Below, piece by piece: positions 53,701-64,000 of a DNA stretch of 64,000 nucleotides. A program made the translations under genes and the position numbers. The stretch is from Pyropia yezoensis (lineage: Eukaryota; Rhodophyta; Bangiophyceae; Bangiales; Bangiaceae): NCBI GenBank assembly GCA_009829735.1, contig CM020618.1, positions 28,434,894 to 28,498,893 on the forward strand, given 5' to 3'. How positions within the stretch are numbered: the stretch's first letter is position 1; each line of letters begins with the position of its first letter. Under the pieces are notes generated by a model. The model searched no databases, was not told the origin of the DNA, and worked only from the letters and a program-made list of their open reading frames with translations.

Positions 53701-54209
53701 TGTTGGGTAGCTCTCATGAGTCCCAATTGACCATCCCACAACTTGTGATATTGGTCCAAGAGCGTTCAACTTGAACCCTCAACCTGGGTGGAACACCCTC
53801 CATGTTTACCTGGGGCCGAGGAGAGGCGGCCGACTTGGCTTGATGCTTCTCCTTTCCGGACTTCGGGTCGCTACTTGCGCCCGCGCTGAGGGTGACCGCT
53901 ACTACCGGTCCCTCGTGTTGGTCGATATAGCCGAACTTGGCCCCCGACTTGAAGAACTTGGGCGACGAGCTCAGGTTCATCACCTGGATCCTCCACGGGA
54001 CTCCGGCTTTTGGAGTCCATCGTGCCCAGGGCAACATGCACTTGGTGCTTGCGAGCAAGACGGGGGTTAGGGGTGCACCAACCCGTTCCCCGCATAATCA
54101 GTTACAACATCCACGTGCGCCACCGAGTTGGGGGGCAACGTGACTTTACGGGCTAAACGCAGAGTAGCAGTAAACCCTTCCCTCACAGAACAAACAGGCT
54201 TCGACTGTG
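50790..54209 (-). pseudogene. pol of element E (several frameshifts)
   Basis: Same domain order as D. Integrase end and chromodomain at 50790-51596 (RVRWFGYKAKDDTWEY). Integrase zinc region and core at about 51596-52190 (AMDILGPLP, LSDNGPQFAS). RNase H and connection at 52162-52841 (ILDVDASYDQLGCVL, TELEGLAVV). RT at about 52965-53640 in fragments (CNAGYWQIP, LPFGLC). Protease/RT linker at 53714-54209. Single-base gains or losses relative to D break the frame at least six times between 51640 and 54060. Whether these are real or base errors cannot be told here. Confidence 0.87.
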
Positions 54210-54709
54210 NNNNNNNNNNNNNNNNNNNNNNNNNNNNNNNNNNNNNNNNNNNNNNNNNNNNNNNNNNNNNNNNNNNNNNNNNNNNNNNNNNNNNNNNNNN
54301 NNNNNNNNNNNNNNNNNNNNNNNNNNNNNNNNNNNNNNNNNNNNNNNNNNNNNNNNNNNNNNNNNNNNNNNNNNNNNNNNNNNNNNNNNNNNNNNNNNNN
54401 NNNNNNNNNNNNNNNNNNNNNNNNNNNNNNNNNNNNNNNNNNNNNNNNNNNNNNNNNNNNNNNNNNNNNNNNNNNNNNNNNNNNNNNNNNNNNNNNNNNN
54501 NNNNNNNNNNNNNNNNNNNNNNNNNNNNNNNNNNNNNNNNNNNNNNNNNNNNNNNNNNNNNNNNNNNNNNNNNNNNNNNNNNNNNNNNNNNNNNNNNNNN
54601 NNNNNNNNNNNNNNNNNNNNNNNNNNNNNNNNNNNNNNNNNNNNNNNNNNNNNNNNNNNNNNNNNNNNNNNNNNNNNNNNNNNNNNNNNNNNNNNNNNNN
54701 NNNNNNNNN
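54210..54709. other. Assembly gap (500 N)
   Basis: Exactly 500 N. It separates the retrotransposon stack from the host-gene region and cuts exon 3 of the V-ATPase gene. Confidence 0.99.
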
Positions 54710-55615
54710 GCTCAGGCCGTTCGACAGTCCAGAGGCCAGATGGGCGAATCCCAAAAAGTACGGGTAGTTCTCCTCCACCACCTGACCCGACACGATGACT
54801 GCATGCGGCGCAAACAAAAAGTCCAGGACAGGGGATGCGACCGAAGCGAGAACATCAAAACACGGGTCAGCAGCAGACACCACACCTCTCGCGCTGTGCA
54901 GACACCCACGCAAGCGCCCAGGCAATGCTGCAAAGTCTGCCACAGGCCAGATTGGAAGGCAAGCAGACCACCAAAAGCAGAGGATCCACCTCGTTGAGTT
55001 CCTCAACGAGCACCGAAGCGCAAACGTACCAGCAACAATCAGCCCGTAGATACTGTGATATGGCAGAGGACGAAAAATCCAAAAAAGATACGACACAGGC
55101 AGACACCGAACAGAGGAGCACGTCAATAACCCGCAACTACATGGAACGAGGATCAACTCGCGGCATGTGCGGAAGTGTCCTTTCCTGCCACAGGCAACAC
55201 TGCGAGCACAACCACACAAGCACGCCCACCAAGAAACGCCACCAGAGAAGCTCAGGAGGCGGTAGATCCAGCCAGAGACCGGATCGCCAGTCCACCGCGC
55301 CCCCACGACACGAGCGAGGGGCACCACCATCTCTGTTCCATCGCCCCACCCCCCATCCGCCGTGCTCCTCCCGTATACCGGTTTGCTTCGCCTCCACCCA
55401 TCCAACAAGAAAAACCACTTACCCGAGCACACCCGCCATGACCACGGGAATGATGCAGCGCATCACCAGCTCCGGGCGCATGACACCCATGGACGCCACA
55501 CCGACGCCCGACTTGGCGGTGCCATACGCGGCGCCCAAGTTGGAGAAGATGAGCGCCGACGCGGCGCCCATGAAGCCAAAGAAGGACGCGCGGGCGGGCA
55601 CACTGTCGACGTCAT
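54710..55615 (-). CDS. VMA3: V-type ATPase V0 proteolipid subunit c (partial, three exons seen)
   Basis: Proton-channel ring subunit of the vacuolar ATPase. Exon 1 (55615-55423) encodes [21 protein letters not shown] ... [20 protein letters not shown] (longer runs split). It ends at a GTAAGT donor (55422-55417). Exon 2 is 23 nt (55052-55030): IYGLIVA, preceded by ATCACAG and followed by GTACGT. Exon 3 starts at 54798 after GCATGCAG ([25 protein letters not shown]) and runs into the gap. Introns are 370 and 231 nt. Phases fit across both junctions. The first transmembrane helices are present; the essential glutamate helix near the C-terminus lies beyond the gap. ATG 55615 (MTSTVCPP) is the likely start, but a one-base shift in a C/G-rich stretch separates it from the conserved frame. 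Confidence 0.88.
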
Positions 55616-56425
55616 GATGACAGAAGGTGGGGGGAGCGGCGGGGAATGGGCAGAGTGACGGTTGCCCGGGAGAAACGAGAAGATAAACGTTTAGTTGAGG
55701 CGCGAAAGGGATGAGGGGGGGCAGGCTGCGCACGGGGATGGTCGTGACAGCCGCAGGGAGCGAGAACGGTGCCAGTTGGGACGCGCGGACGAGAGACTCA
55801 CACACAGGATGCCCTGGCGCGCCACACCCGACAAGGGACCCCCTCCGCCCACGCGGTGCAGACAGCCACAGGCAGCAGAAGCGACCACTGTAAGATTATC
55901 GGTGCATCCTCCCGTGGAGCCCGTGGTTTCTCGACTGCAGGTTCGGCATGGCTAGCAATTTGGACAGCGATGCGCTCAAGTCCTCTCCCAATGCCCGACA
56001 GACCCAGCGGCTGCCCGTCCGACGCTCCCGCCATTCCCTTGGCCGGTCGCGAAGACTGCCTGCCGCCCGCTCAATGCCTCCCCCCCGGCCTCCCCCCCGG
56101 CCCCACCGCTTCTCACTCACCTCTCGCCACCCAGCGGCGCGTGGCGGTCACGCGCCACCTCCCGTCGTCGTCGACGTCGCCTTTGCGGGCACCCACGCGC
56201 CGCCACGCCCTGCAAAGTCCACTCGCCACCACGCCTCGCCGGACGACCGGCGGCGTCGCGCGGGTGCTCTCTGCTCCCGTTCCCCTCCTCGGCGCCGACG
56301 GCCGCCGCATCGTCCCGTCGCGACACTCGTCCGGCCGGTCGGCGTCTCTATTGGCGGTTTCCCCCCCCCTTTCCCCCCACTGCCTGCAAGACTGGCGCCA
56401 CGGCCGTCGGCCGCCGCCGCCTGGC
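55616..56425. promoter_or_regulatory. Divergent intergenic region between V-ATPase and DNA2
   Basis: The V-ATPase gene reads left and DNA2 reads right from this interval, so both promoters should lie here. I see no clear TATA box. Open frames in it (for example one beginning at ATG 55948) are low-complexity and not convincing. Confidence 0.4.
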
Positions 56426-58403
56426 ATGGACCGCTACCTGTCCAAGCGCTCGCGGCTACCCCCGAGGGCGGCCCCCCCCCCCCACCCCCCAAGCGCTCCT
56501 CCCGCCGACCGTCCACGGCGGCGGCCGTGGCGGCGGCGCCCCCCCTCCCCCCGTCGACGTACCCCGCGCTCTGGCAGCGGAGGCAGCGGCGGTGGCCCTC
56601 GTCGAGGGAGTGGGGCGGGCGACCGTGGGTCCTCCCCCCCCCCCCTCCCCCTTCCCCTTCCCCCGTGCACCCTCGGGGCCACCGTCGGGCGGCGGGCGCG
56701 GCGGCGGCCTCGCAGGCGGCACCCCCGCCGCCCTCACCGTTCCCCCCTCCCAGGTGGTCACGGCGGCGCCACCGCCAGCGCTGCCACCCCCCCGCCCCCC
56801 ATCGTGGTCGGCCACCCAGCACCTCGCGGCGGCCGTGACGCAGGCGCCCCGCCACGGCGGGCGGCCTCGGCCGCCGTCAAAGCGCCGGCGGCGGCGCGGA
56901 GCGCGGCCCCCCCGCCGGGCCCGCCCGTTGGCGGCGACGCCCGGAGGCGGTCACCGTCGCCGCCGCCGTCGCCCCAGTCATCGCTATTGACCCTGTGGCT
57001 GCGGTCGGGGCCGCCCCGTGGCGGCCGCGCGCGGTCCGTGCCGCGCGCGCGCCCGCGGGCGGCGGCAGCAGCGGGGTCGGCGACCGCGGCGGCGGCGGTG
57101 GCGACGGGGGGGGAGAGGCAGGAGGTGGCGGGGTGGGGGGCGCCCCCCGCGGATGCGTGTCGTCGGCGCCGGCGGCGGTGGGGGATGGCGGCCGACTGGT
57201 GGCAGCACTGGCGCCGCCGCCGTCACGGCGGCAGGCGGGGAGGACAGCGCCGCTGTGCCCACGGCGGGTGGTGCCGCCTCCTCCGGTGCCGTGGCGTTGG
57301 CCGACGGGCGGGTGGGAGCCGATGAGGCCGACGCGGCCGACGCGGCCACCCTGCGCGCGCAGGTGGAGCGGGTGACGCGGCGCTTGCGGGCGCCGCCGGC
57401 TGGGGAGGCGGAGCCGGCTCCGTCGCCGTCGCCGTCACCTTCGCCGGCGGCGACGGCGGCGGCGGCGGCAGCGGCGGCGGCAGTGGCGCAGCGGCGGAGG
57501 TGGCGGCCCCCAGGCGCGGCGGCCGCGGCGGGGACCCCCCCTCCGCCCCGTCGCACCCCGCCGGCGACGCCCTCCACCGCCACGACCGCGCGTCGGCGGC
57601 GCTCGCGGCGGTGGCCGGCGGGGCCTCTCCCTACGCCGCCGCCCTCCGCGCGCGTGCCGCCGCGGCGGCCGCGTCGGCGACGGCCACCGCCGCGGCGGCT
57701 TGCCGCTGCCGCTGCCGTTGCTGCTGCCCGCCGCCGCGGCGGGGGTGGCCACCAAGGCGGGTGACGCTGCCGCGCGTGGTGGGCGGCGGCGGAGGTGGAA
57801 GCGGCTGCAGCGGCAGCGGCGGTGGCAGCGGGGATGGCGGGGGGGAGTGATGGCGGCAGCGTCAGTGGGAGCGCCCGGCCACCGCGGTCGCGGTGGGCGC
57901 CCGACTGGCGCGGCTCGCCCTCGAGGGCCTGATGCGGCCGGCGCCCGTCGGCGCCGGCCGACGTCGGTCGGTCCGGGAGGTGCACTGCGGGTGGCCACGG
58001 CGGCCGTGGGGGGGGGGGGGGGGCGCTTCGCCCGCCAAGGGAGGGGCGCCATCGGGGACGGCGGGGGCGGGGGCCGGGGGGGTCCCGCCGCTCCTGCCGC
58101 CGCGGCTGTCGGTGGCGCGGGGGCGGGTGGCCAAGCCGGCGGGAAGGGCGGGGGGGGGGGGGCGCCCGCCTCTGGTGTGGACGCTTACGACCCGGCGGCA
58201 GTGGCGGGGGCTGCTGGCCGCCGCGGCACCCTTGGGGGGCGGGGGGCGCCTGCGGCAGCAGCGGCGGCGGCGCTGCCGCCGCCGCCTCCCGCTCCACCGC
58301 CCGCACCGCCGTCTGCGCCACCGCCTCCGTCACCGCCGCCTCCATTGCGGACGCTGCCGTCACGGGGGACGGTGCTCCGTCAGGGGGTGCCGCGTCGGCC
58401 GCG
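56426..58403 (+). other. GC-rich low-complexity region, probable N-terminal extension of DNA2
   Basis: Very GC-rich, with long runs of C or G, and open in most frames on both strands (Pro/Arg/Ala/Gly-rich), so frame length carries no weight here. ATG 56426 (TGGCATGGAC; MDRYLSKRSRLPP) is a possible DNA2 start because the product begins like a natural N-terminus. A continuous frame to the nuclease domain cannot be followed. Confidence 0.35.
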
Positions 58404-61400
58404 GTGGCGTCCACGGCGCCCCCCCCGCCGGCGTCCCCTCCTCCGGGGGTGGTGCCGCCGCCGCCACCGCATCCACCGCTCGCTCCACCGCCACCACCCC
58501 CGCGACCACCTCCCGCCCCCCCAACGGGACACGGCGCCCCCCTCGCTTCCGAGGCGCCCGCTGTGGACGGGGACGCCGCGTTTGACGACGCCCTCTCTGC
58601 ATTTATGGCAGAGTTTGAGGCGGAACGCCCGCCCGCTGTGACTGCAAAGACGCCGCTAACCGCGCCGCCGCCACCCGCCCCGCTACGTCAGTGGGGCGGC
58701 GTTGCCGCTGCGCCGTCTGCTGGCGCGCAGTTTTTTCGTTCGCTGCTGCCGGCGCCCACCCCTCGCCCGGCAGCAGCACCTATGGTGGGGGTGGTGGGCA
58801 CAGCCTCAGGGGCCGCGGCGGGTGCGGCATCAGCGGTGTCAGCGGCGACAGCGGCGGCGCTGCCGCCTGGGGTGGGGCGGCGTCCCCGCCAGTGCCCATT
58901 GGGCCGGCCGCCGCGTCGTCGCCCCGCTTGGTTGTCACGGCGGTGGCGGCGGCGGCGGTGGCGGGGAGGGGGCGCCTGGTCCTTACCGCCCACCCCGCGC
59001 CGCCGCTGCCCATGCGGTCGCGGCGCGGTGGGGGGGAGGCCGCCCCCTTGGTCGGTGACCCGCAGCCGCTCACCGCGGCGGCCGCCGCGTCGGATGCGCC
59101 CCTCCGCCTGGTGCTGTGTGGCGAGTGGGCGGCGGTGCAGGTGGCGGTCGGGGATATTGTGCGGGTGGTGTGCATGGACGAGGGCGGCGGCTTCTTGCCC
59201 TTCCCGTTTGTCGACGGCGACCACGGTGGCGGCGACGTCGGCGGACGTCGGCGACCACAGACACGTTGCGAATGGCGGCGACGGCCGCGGAGGCGACGGC
59301 GCCGACCTGGACGCCCGCACACTGACCATTGACGACGCCCACCACCTGCTCATCCACCACCCTGACGTGCTCCTATCGGCCACAACCGTGTCCGATTCGA
59401 CGGCATGCTTGCGGCGGGCGGTGCTCGGCCTCCGCTCCCGCAACATTCTGGGGGGCCGCTCCGAACCAGCCACCCGGGGAAGCCTCCTCCACTCTGTATT
59501 TCAGCATGCGCTGTTGTCGTTGCAGGCGGCTGGGGGGGAGGCTTCGGCGCGTGGCCTGGCCGACGAGGCCGCCGTCGCGGCCTCTCGCGCCGCCAGCGGC
59601 GATGGCAGCGGCGACGGTGACGGTGACGGTGATGGCGACGGCGACGGCGACGGTGACGGTGTCGGCGACGGTGGCGGCGGCGGTTGCGGCGGCGGCTGCA
59701 GCAGCGCGACGGCAGCGGCCACGGCGGCGGCGGCGGCGACGGTGCTGCCGTCGCTCGGCACAGAGCTGGCCGCGTCGGTGGACCGGGTGCTCGCCGGTGC
59801 GGTCGACACTCTCTACGCGCTGGACCGGGACGAGGCGGCGGAGCGGCCGCTCCTTTTGAAGGCCATCCCCCCCATTGTCGACTGGTCGTGGACTATGCAA
59901 CGGCGGGGGGGGGGACGGAGGCGCGGCCGCTTGCTGGCGCCCCGCCGCCGCCGCCGTGCCCGTCGGCGCCGCGGCCGCCCGCGGCCGCCGCCCCCGCGGC
60001 CGCGGCGGCTGGGTCGGCCGCCGCCGCCGCATCTGCGGGGGGTATCCCCGTGGCGGTGGCGGGCGTAGCGGCGGTTGAGGAGAGCGTTTGGTCCCCACTG
60101 TTTGGCCTCAATGGCAAGATTGACGCCACCGTCGCGCTCGCCGTCGGCGCCCCCCCGCCGCCGCGCCCTCCCCCGTGGCTTCGGCAGCCGCCCAATCCCC
60201 CCCCTCCCGCCGCTGTCACCACCGGTCTCCCCCCCCCCCGGCTGGGGGCGGTGGAGCTCAAGACGGGCCGCGCGTCGGCCACCGCCGGCCTCTACCACCG
60301 CGCGCAGCTGATCCTCTACACCCTCCTCCTGGCAGACCGGTACGACCAACCGCCGGGGCCGGGGCTCCTTACGTACGTGGACATTGCGGGGGGGGGCACG
60401 CGGTGGTGGTGCCCCCGACGCGCGCGGAGCTGGTCTCCCTCCTTGTGGCGCGCAATCAGCTGGCCGCGTATGCAACGCCCCTCCCACCACTTCCGTCGCC
60501 GGCTTCGGCAGCCGATGGGGCGGGGGGGGGGGGGGGGTCTGCCGCCACCACGGTGGCGGGGCTGCGCCGGCGGGGAAGGCGGCAGTGGCGGGGACCGTGG
60601 CCGAGGCAGCGCCGGCGGCAGCGTCAGAGGCAGCGTCGGCGGATAACATGGCGGTCAGCCGGGCTGGGGGGGACAGTGGCGCCCCCGTCCCCGCCTCCCA
60701 GCCCCTCCCCGACGACGAGCCACCATGGCGGCCGCCAACGACCGTTGAGGCGGCCTATCCCCCCCCGCCCCTCCCACCCATGCTATACGAAGATGTCAAC
60801 ACCTGTAGCCGCTGCTTTCAGTCGTCGGCCTGTTTCCTGGCCGCCGCCGCCGAGGCCGCCGCCCGGAGGAGCCGGGCGACACGGCCGCCGCCAACGATGA
60901 AGCGGCCGTCGCGGTCGCCGCCACCAACAAGTCGGCAAACGCGGCTACCGCCAGTAGTGAGGCCTCCGGCGCCGGCCCCGTCGCTTGGCACGGGACGGGC
61001 GCGGGCGCCCCCCCCGGCGCGTTTGTCGCCCCTGTGGCGGCCGCGTCGGGCCTCCCCCCCTCCCTCCTCCACGGTGTGCTGGGCACCCTCGACGGCGCCG
61101 CGGTAGCCTACCTCCGCGCCTGGATGTCTACGCTGGCCGCAGAGGAAGCGGCGACGGGGGTGGCGTCGGCGGAACTGTGGGCGGCCCCTGTCGCGGCCCG
61201 CGAGGCGGCGGGCGGCGCGTGGGGGGGGCTCACCCTGGACGACACCCCGTGTCTGACCGCCGCGGACCCAGCGTCGCACGAGCGCCGGTACGAAACGGTG
61301 TTTGTGCGGGGGGTGGGGGCGGGGGGCTCCTCCCCGCCCACGTTGGGGGAGTCGGCGGCGACGGTGGCATCGCCCCCGCCCACGTCGGCCGTGTCGGCAT

Positions 61401-64000
61401 CGCCGGGCGGGGGCGGCGGAAACGCTCCGCCTGCACTGCCGCCACCGCTCACCGACAGCGTTATCGACGAAGGGGACTATGTGATCGTGTCGGTGCAGGC
61501 AGTGATGGCTGACGAGTCACGGCCGCCACGGCCGGGCGGGCCGGGCGACGGAAGCACCCCCCCCCCCCCTCCACCCCGTGCGCTGCCCCCCCCCCCCCCC
61601 CCGCGTGGGGCCCCTCTGTGGACCTCCTCAAGCCAGCCATCGCCGCCGGCAAGGTGCTGTCCGTGACGGCGTCCCGCACCACCATTGAGCTGTGTGTCGA
61701 CGTGGGCGGCTGGGCGGCGGGCCACCCGGCGCTCGCGGGCCGCCGCCTGGCGTGGCGCGTCGATAGGTCGCCGTATGGCGGCTCGTTTGCGGCGGCCAAG
61801 GAGAATGTGGCGGCGCTGGTGGCGGCCGCCCCCGTGGCAGACAGGGGGGGCGACGAGCCGCGCGTGGCGGCGTTGCGGGCGCAGGCCGTCCGCCTGCGGG
61901 CGCTCATCATTGGGGGAGCGCCCCCCCGCTTTGACTTCCCCCCGGCCGTTGTCCTCCCCGCCGACGCCGATGCCGAGGCTGACGTGGCACCCGTCGGCCA
62001 CCCCGACGCGGCCCCCGTCGCTGACGCCGACGCCGACGGCGATGCCACCGCGGACGCCGCCGTCGCTGCCACTGCTACGCCTGGCCCCGCGGCGGGTGGT
62101 AGCATGGAGGTGGTGGGGGGCGGCGACGCGTGTCTGGCGGGCGCTGCCACCGCCTCTGCCGACGGCCCGTTGGCCGCGGAAATCCCGGGCAGTGGTGCCG
62201 CTACCGCCGCGCCCGCCGCGACCGTCGCGCCCGCCGTGCCCGCCGTGCCCGCCGCGCCCGCCGTGCCCGCCGCGCCCGCTTTGGGCGCCCCGGGGACAGC
62301 TGTTGTCGTCGTCGGCGGCGCCGGCGACACCAGCGGCGGCGGCACAGGCGGCGCTTCGTCGCCGCCGCCCCAGCCGGTGACCGCCGCGGTGGCGTCCGCC
62401 GCCGCCGTCGGGGACGCGTCTGCGGACGCTGGGGCGTCCCCCCCGCCCCCCCCCCCCGCCACCAGTCCCCGTGACGGGGTGGCAGCTCCACCCCTGCGGG
62501 GGCCGGGCGCCCCCACCGGCAGCGGCGACCGTGTTGGCGACGGCACCGTTGCCGCCGCCACGACACCCCGTCCGCCCGACGGCGGCGGTGGCGCCGGCGG
62601 TCGGGACGGTCGGCCGTTGGCGGCGACCGCCGTTGCGGGGCCCCTTCCGCCCCCGCCCGCCCCTCCTCCGCTGTCGCCCGCCGCAGAGGCCGAGGCCGCC
62701 GCCGCCGCGCGGCGGGCCGCCTTTGTCGCGGCCGTCCGCACCGTGTCCTCCCCCCCCCTATCCGCCGAGCAGCGGCGCGCGCTGCTGCGCGTCGCGACCG
62801 CGCGGGACTACGCGCTGCTACAGGGCCGCCCGGGGGCGGGCAAGACCACCGTCGTGGCGGCGCTGCTGGCGGCCGCCGCGACGGCGGGCCTGTCGGTGCT
62901 CCTCACCGCCTACACGCACGCGGCGGTGGACAATGTGCTGGAGCGGCTGCTGCAACAGGGGGGGGCGGCAGCGCCGCGGTTTGTGCGCCTCGCGCCGCGG
63001 GTCGACCTGGTCGACGTCCCCGCCGTGGTGCCCTACACCTACACCCGCGCGGGGGCGGGGTGGGCGGCGCCGCAACGCCGCCGCCGCGACGGCGGCGACG
63101 CTTCAGGGGCTGTTGACGACGCGGCGGGCATCGAGGCGTCGACGGTGGCCGACGTGCGGGCGGCGCTGGACGGGGTTCCCATTGTGGCGACCACCTGCCT
63201 CGGCATTGGCCACGCGGCGCTCGCGCGGCGCACCGCGTTTGACCTGGTCCTCGTCGACGAAGCCACCCAGGTGACAGAGGCGGTGTGCGTGGGGCCGCTC
63301 CGGCTGCTCGCGCCGGGGGGGGCGTTTGTGCTCGTCGGCGACCACTGCCAGCTGCCGCCGCTGCTCCAAGGGCCGGGCGTGTGGCTGCCGTCGTCGGCGC
63401 CGGCGAAAGGGGAAGGGGGCGCCGCCGTGGACGCCGCAGCTGGCACCGCCGCAGCTGCCACTGCAACTATCGCCACGGCCGCCGCCGTTGCCCCCGTGGC
63501 CGCTGGGGCGGCGGTGGTGCCCATCGACGGTGGCGGTGGCAGCGGCGGTGGCGGTGGTCGCGGCGGTCACGCCCCCTCCCCCCTGCCCGCCTCCACTGCC
63601 GACTCCCTCTTTGCGCGCCTCTGCGCCGTCCACCCCGCGGCGGTCGTTGCGCTCGCCACCCAGTACCGGATGGCGTCGGATATTGCGTGGCTGGTGGGGA
63701 ACTCGGCTACGCGGGGGCGCTGCCGTGTGGCTCTGCTGCGGTAGCGGGCCAGCGGCTGCACCTGCCCCACTGGCCGCCACCCCCCACCGCGGGGGGGCTG
63801 GGGGGGGGGGGTCGCGACGGCCGCGACAGCGGCGGCCGTCGTGGCACCCCGCCGCTGCCGCGAGTGACACCCGACGCGCCCGCCGCCGTGGCGGCGGTGC
63901 CAGCGCCGGCGACGGGCGGTGGGACACCGCTGCGGGGTGGCACCCCGCCACTACCGCCAGTGTCACCCGACGCGCCCGTCGTGGCGGCGGTGCCGGCGCC
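58404..64000 (+). CDS. DNA2: DNA2-like ATP-dependent helicase/nuclease (frame-broken, runs off window)
   Basis: Okazaki-fragment and end-resection nuclease-helicase. Seen in order: FDDALSAFMAEFEAE (58585), an OB-like stretch (LCGEWAAVQVAVGDIVRVV, 59110), the nuclease start (HPDVLLSATTVSDSTACLRR, 59360; GSLLHSVFQHAL), VWSPLFGLNGKIDATV (60090), AVELKTGRAS with the nuclease E-x-K (60250), RAELVSLLVARNQLAAY, and the iron-sulfur cysteines DVNTCSRCFQSSACF (60795). Then the helicase: GRPGAGKTT (62825), YTHAAVDNVLERLL, DEATQ (63258), VLVGDHCQLPPLLQ (63330), ALATQYRMASDIAWLV (63650). Conserved parts lie in different frames, with switches at or near G/C runs (about 59905, 60388, 60525, 61590, 63695). 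A Gly-Asp repeat is inserted in the nuclease domain (59605-59690). No intron needed. Confidence 0.85.
59605..59690 (+). repeat. GGCGAC/GGTGAC simple repeat encoding Gly-Asp run
   Basis: About 14 hexamers of the GGCGAC or GGTGAC type inside the DNA2 nuclease region. They are read as GDGDG repeats in the conserved frame. Confidence 0.85.

Larger units (their letters stand above)
47923..54209 (-). mobile_element. Element E: LTR1-family chromovirus, 5' end lost in gap
   Basis: Right to left: protease/RT linker (from the gap), RT, RNase H, integrase, chromodomain, opposite-strand ORF, polypurine tract, 3' LTR (47923-48390). It sits in the gag of D; the candidate left target duplication is atcct (47918-47922), and the gag sequence expected to continue (ctgatagacc in element 1) is not seen in the window. 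Its gag and 5' LTR would lie in or beyond the 54210-54709 gap. Confidence 0.88.

Noticed and set aside
54146..55432. Minus-strand frame containing the N gap
   Set aside because: Most of it is N or intron. Only its exon 2 and exon 3 segments are coding, and they are covered by the V-ATPase gene.
56984..58414. 476-codon minus-strand Ala/Pro/Arg-rich open frame
   Set aside because: The region is so GC-rich that most frames on both strands are open. It has no domain and lies against the inferred DNA2 extension.
1..64000. CRISPR arrays, rRNA, tRNA genes
   Set aside because: No regularly spaced short repeats, no rRNA core sequence and no tRNA-like arms with T-loop GTTCGA context were found by eye. 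A tRNA scan was not possible here.

Overview
The window is eukaryotic, very GC-rich nuclear DNA. About 54.2 kb of it is a deep stack of nested LTR retrotransposons of the Ty3/gypsy chromovirus type. The last 9.3 kb holds two conserved host genes. High GC, long G/C homopolymers, Ala/Gly/Pro/Asp low-complexity coding sequence and a short-intron V-ATPase gene fit a bangiophyte red alga (Porphyra/Pyropia-like). That organism call is inference; the sequence alone does not prove it. Two exact 500-N runs (29523-30022 and 54210-54709) are scaffold gaps.

Left stack (1-17846). A degraded plus-strand element, C (pol 7098-10340, opposite-strand ORF pieces 10322-11593 and 15139-15517), is the host. It is broken on the left by a minus-strand LTR2-family element, Z (4349-7097, continuing beyond the window under element 1), whose gag is broken in turn by minus-strand element 1 (1-4348). 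C also carries a solo LTR3 (7177-7749, TSD acaac), a 3.5-kb segment bounded by 21-bp inverted repeats (11594-15138, with 456-bp tandem repeats inside), and a solo LTR1 (16115-16584, TSD gatat) at its polypurine tract/3' LTR junction.

Right stack (17847-54209). Minus-strand element D (LTR1 family, 17847-47922) has its pol split by minus-strand element F (LTR2 family, 22645-46007, TSD ctcat). The 3' LTR of F is split by plus-strand element B (LTR3 family, 23114-38963, TSD cgaag). The gag of D is split by minus-strand element E (from 47923). Order of events: D, then F, then B; E independently into D. The intact sites are seen in other copies inside the window, so this order is directly supported.

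The elements share an architecture: gag with a CCHC knuckle, then pol (protease, RT, RNase H, integrase, chromodomain) in the -1 frame behind a slippery heptamer. The LTR1, LTR3 and C families add a large ORF on the opposite strand between pol and the 3' LTR. The proteins of the B and D/E families share a recognisable core although their LTRs differ. The LTR2 family lacks this ORF and instead has a leader ORF before gag with two U1/matrin-like C2H2 zinc fingers.

Host genes (54710-64000). A V-ATPase proteolipid (V0 subunit c) gene on the minus strand has three visible exons, one only 23 nt, and is cut by the second gap. Divergent from it, a plus-strand DNA2 helicase/nuclease gene runs off the right end. 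It is recognisable across several frames, with frame changes at or near G/C homopolymers.
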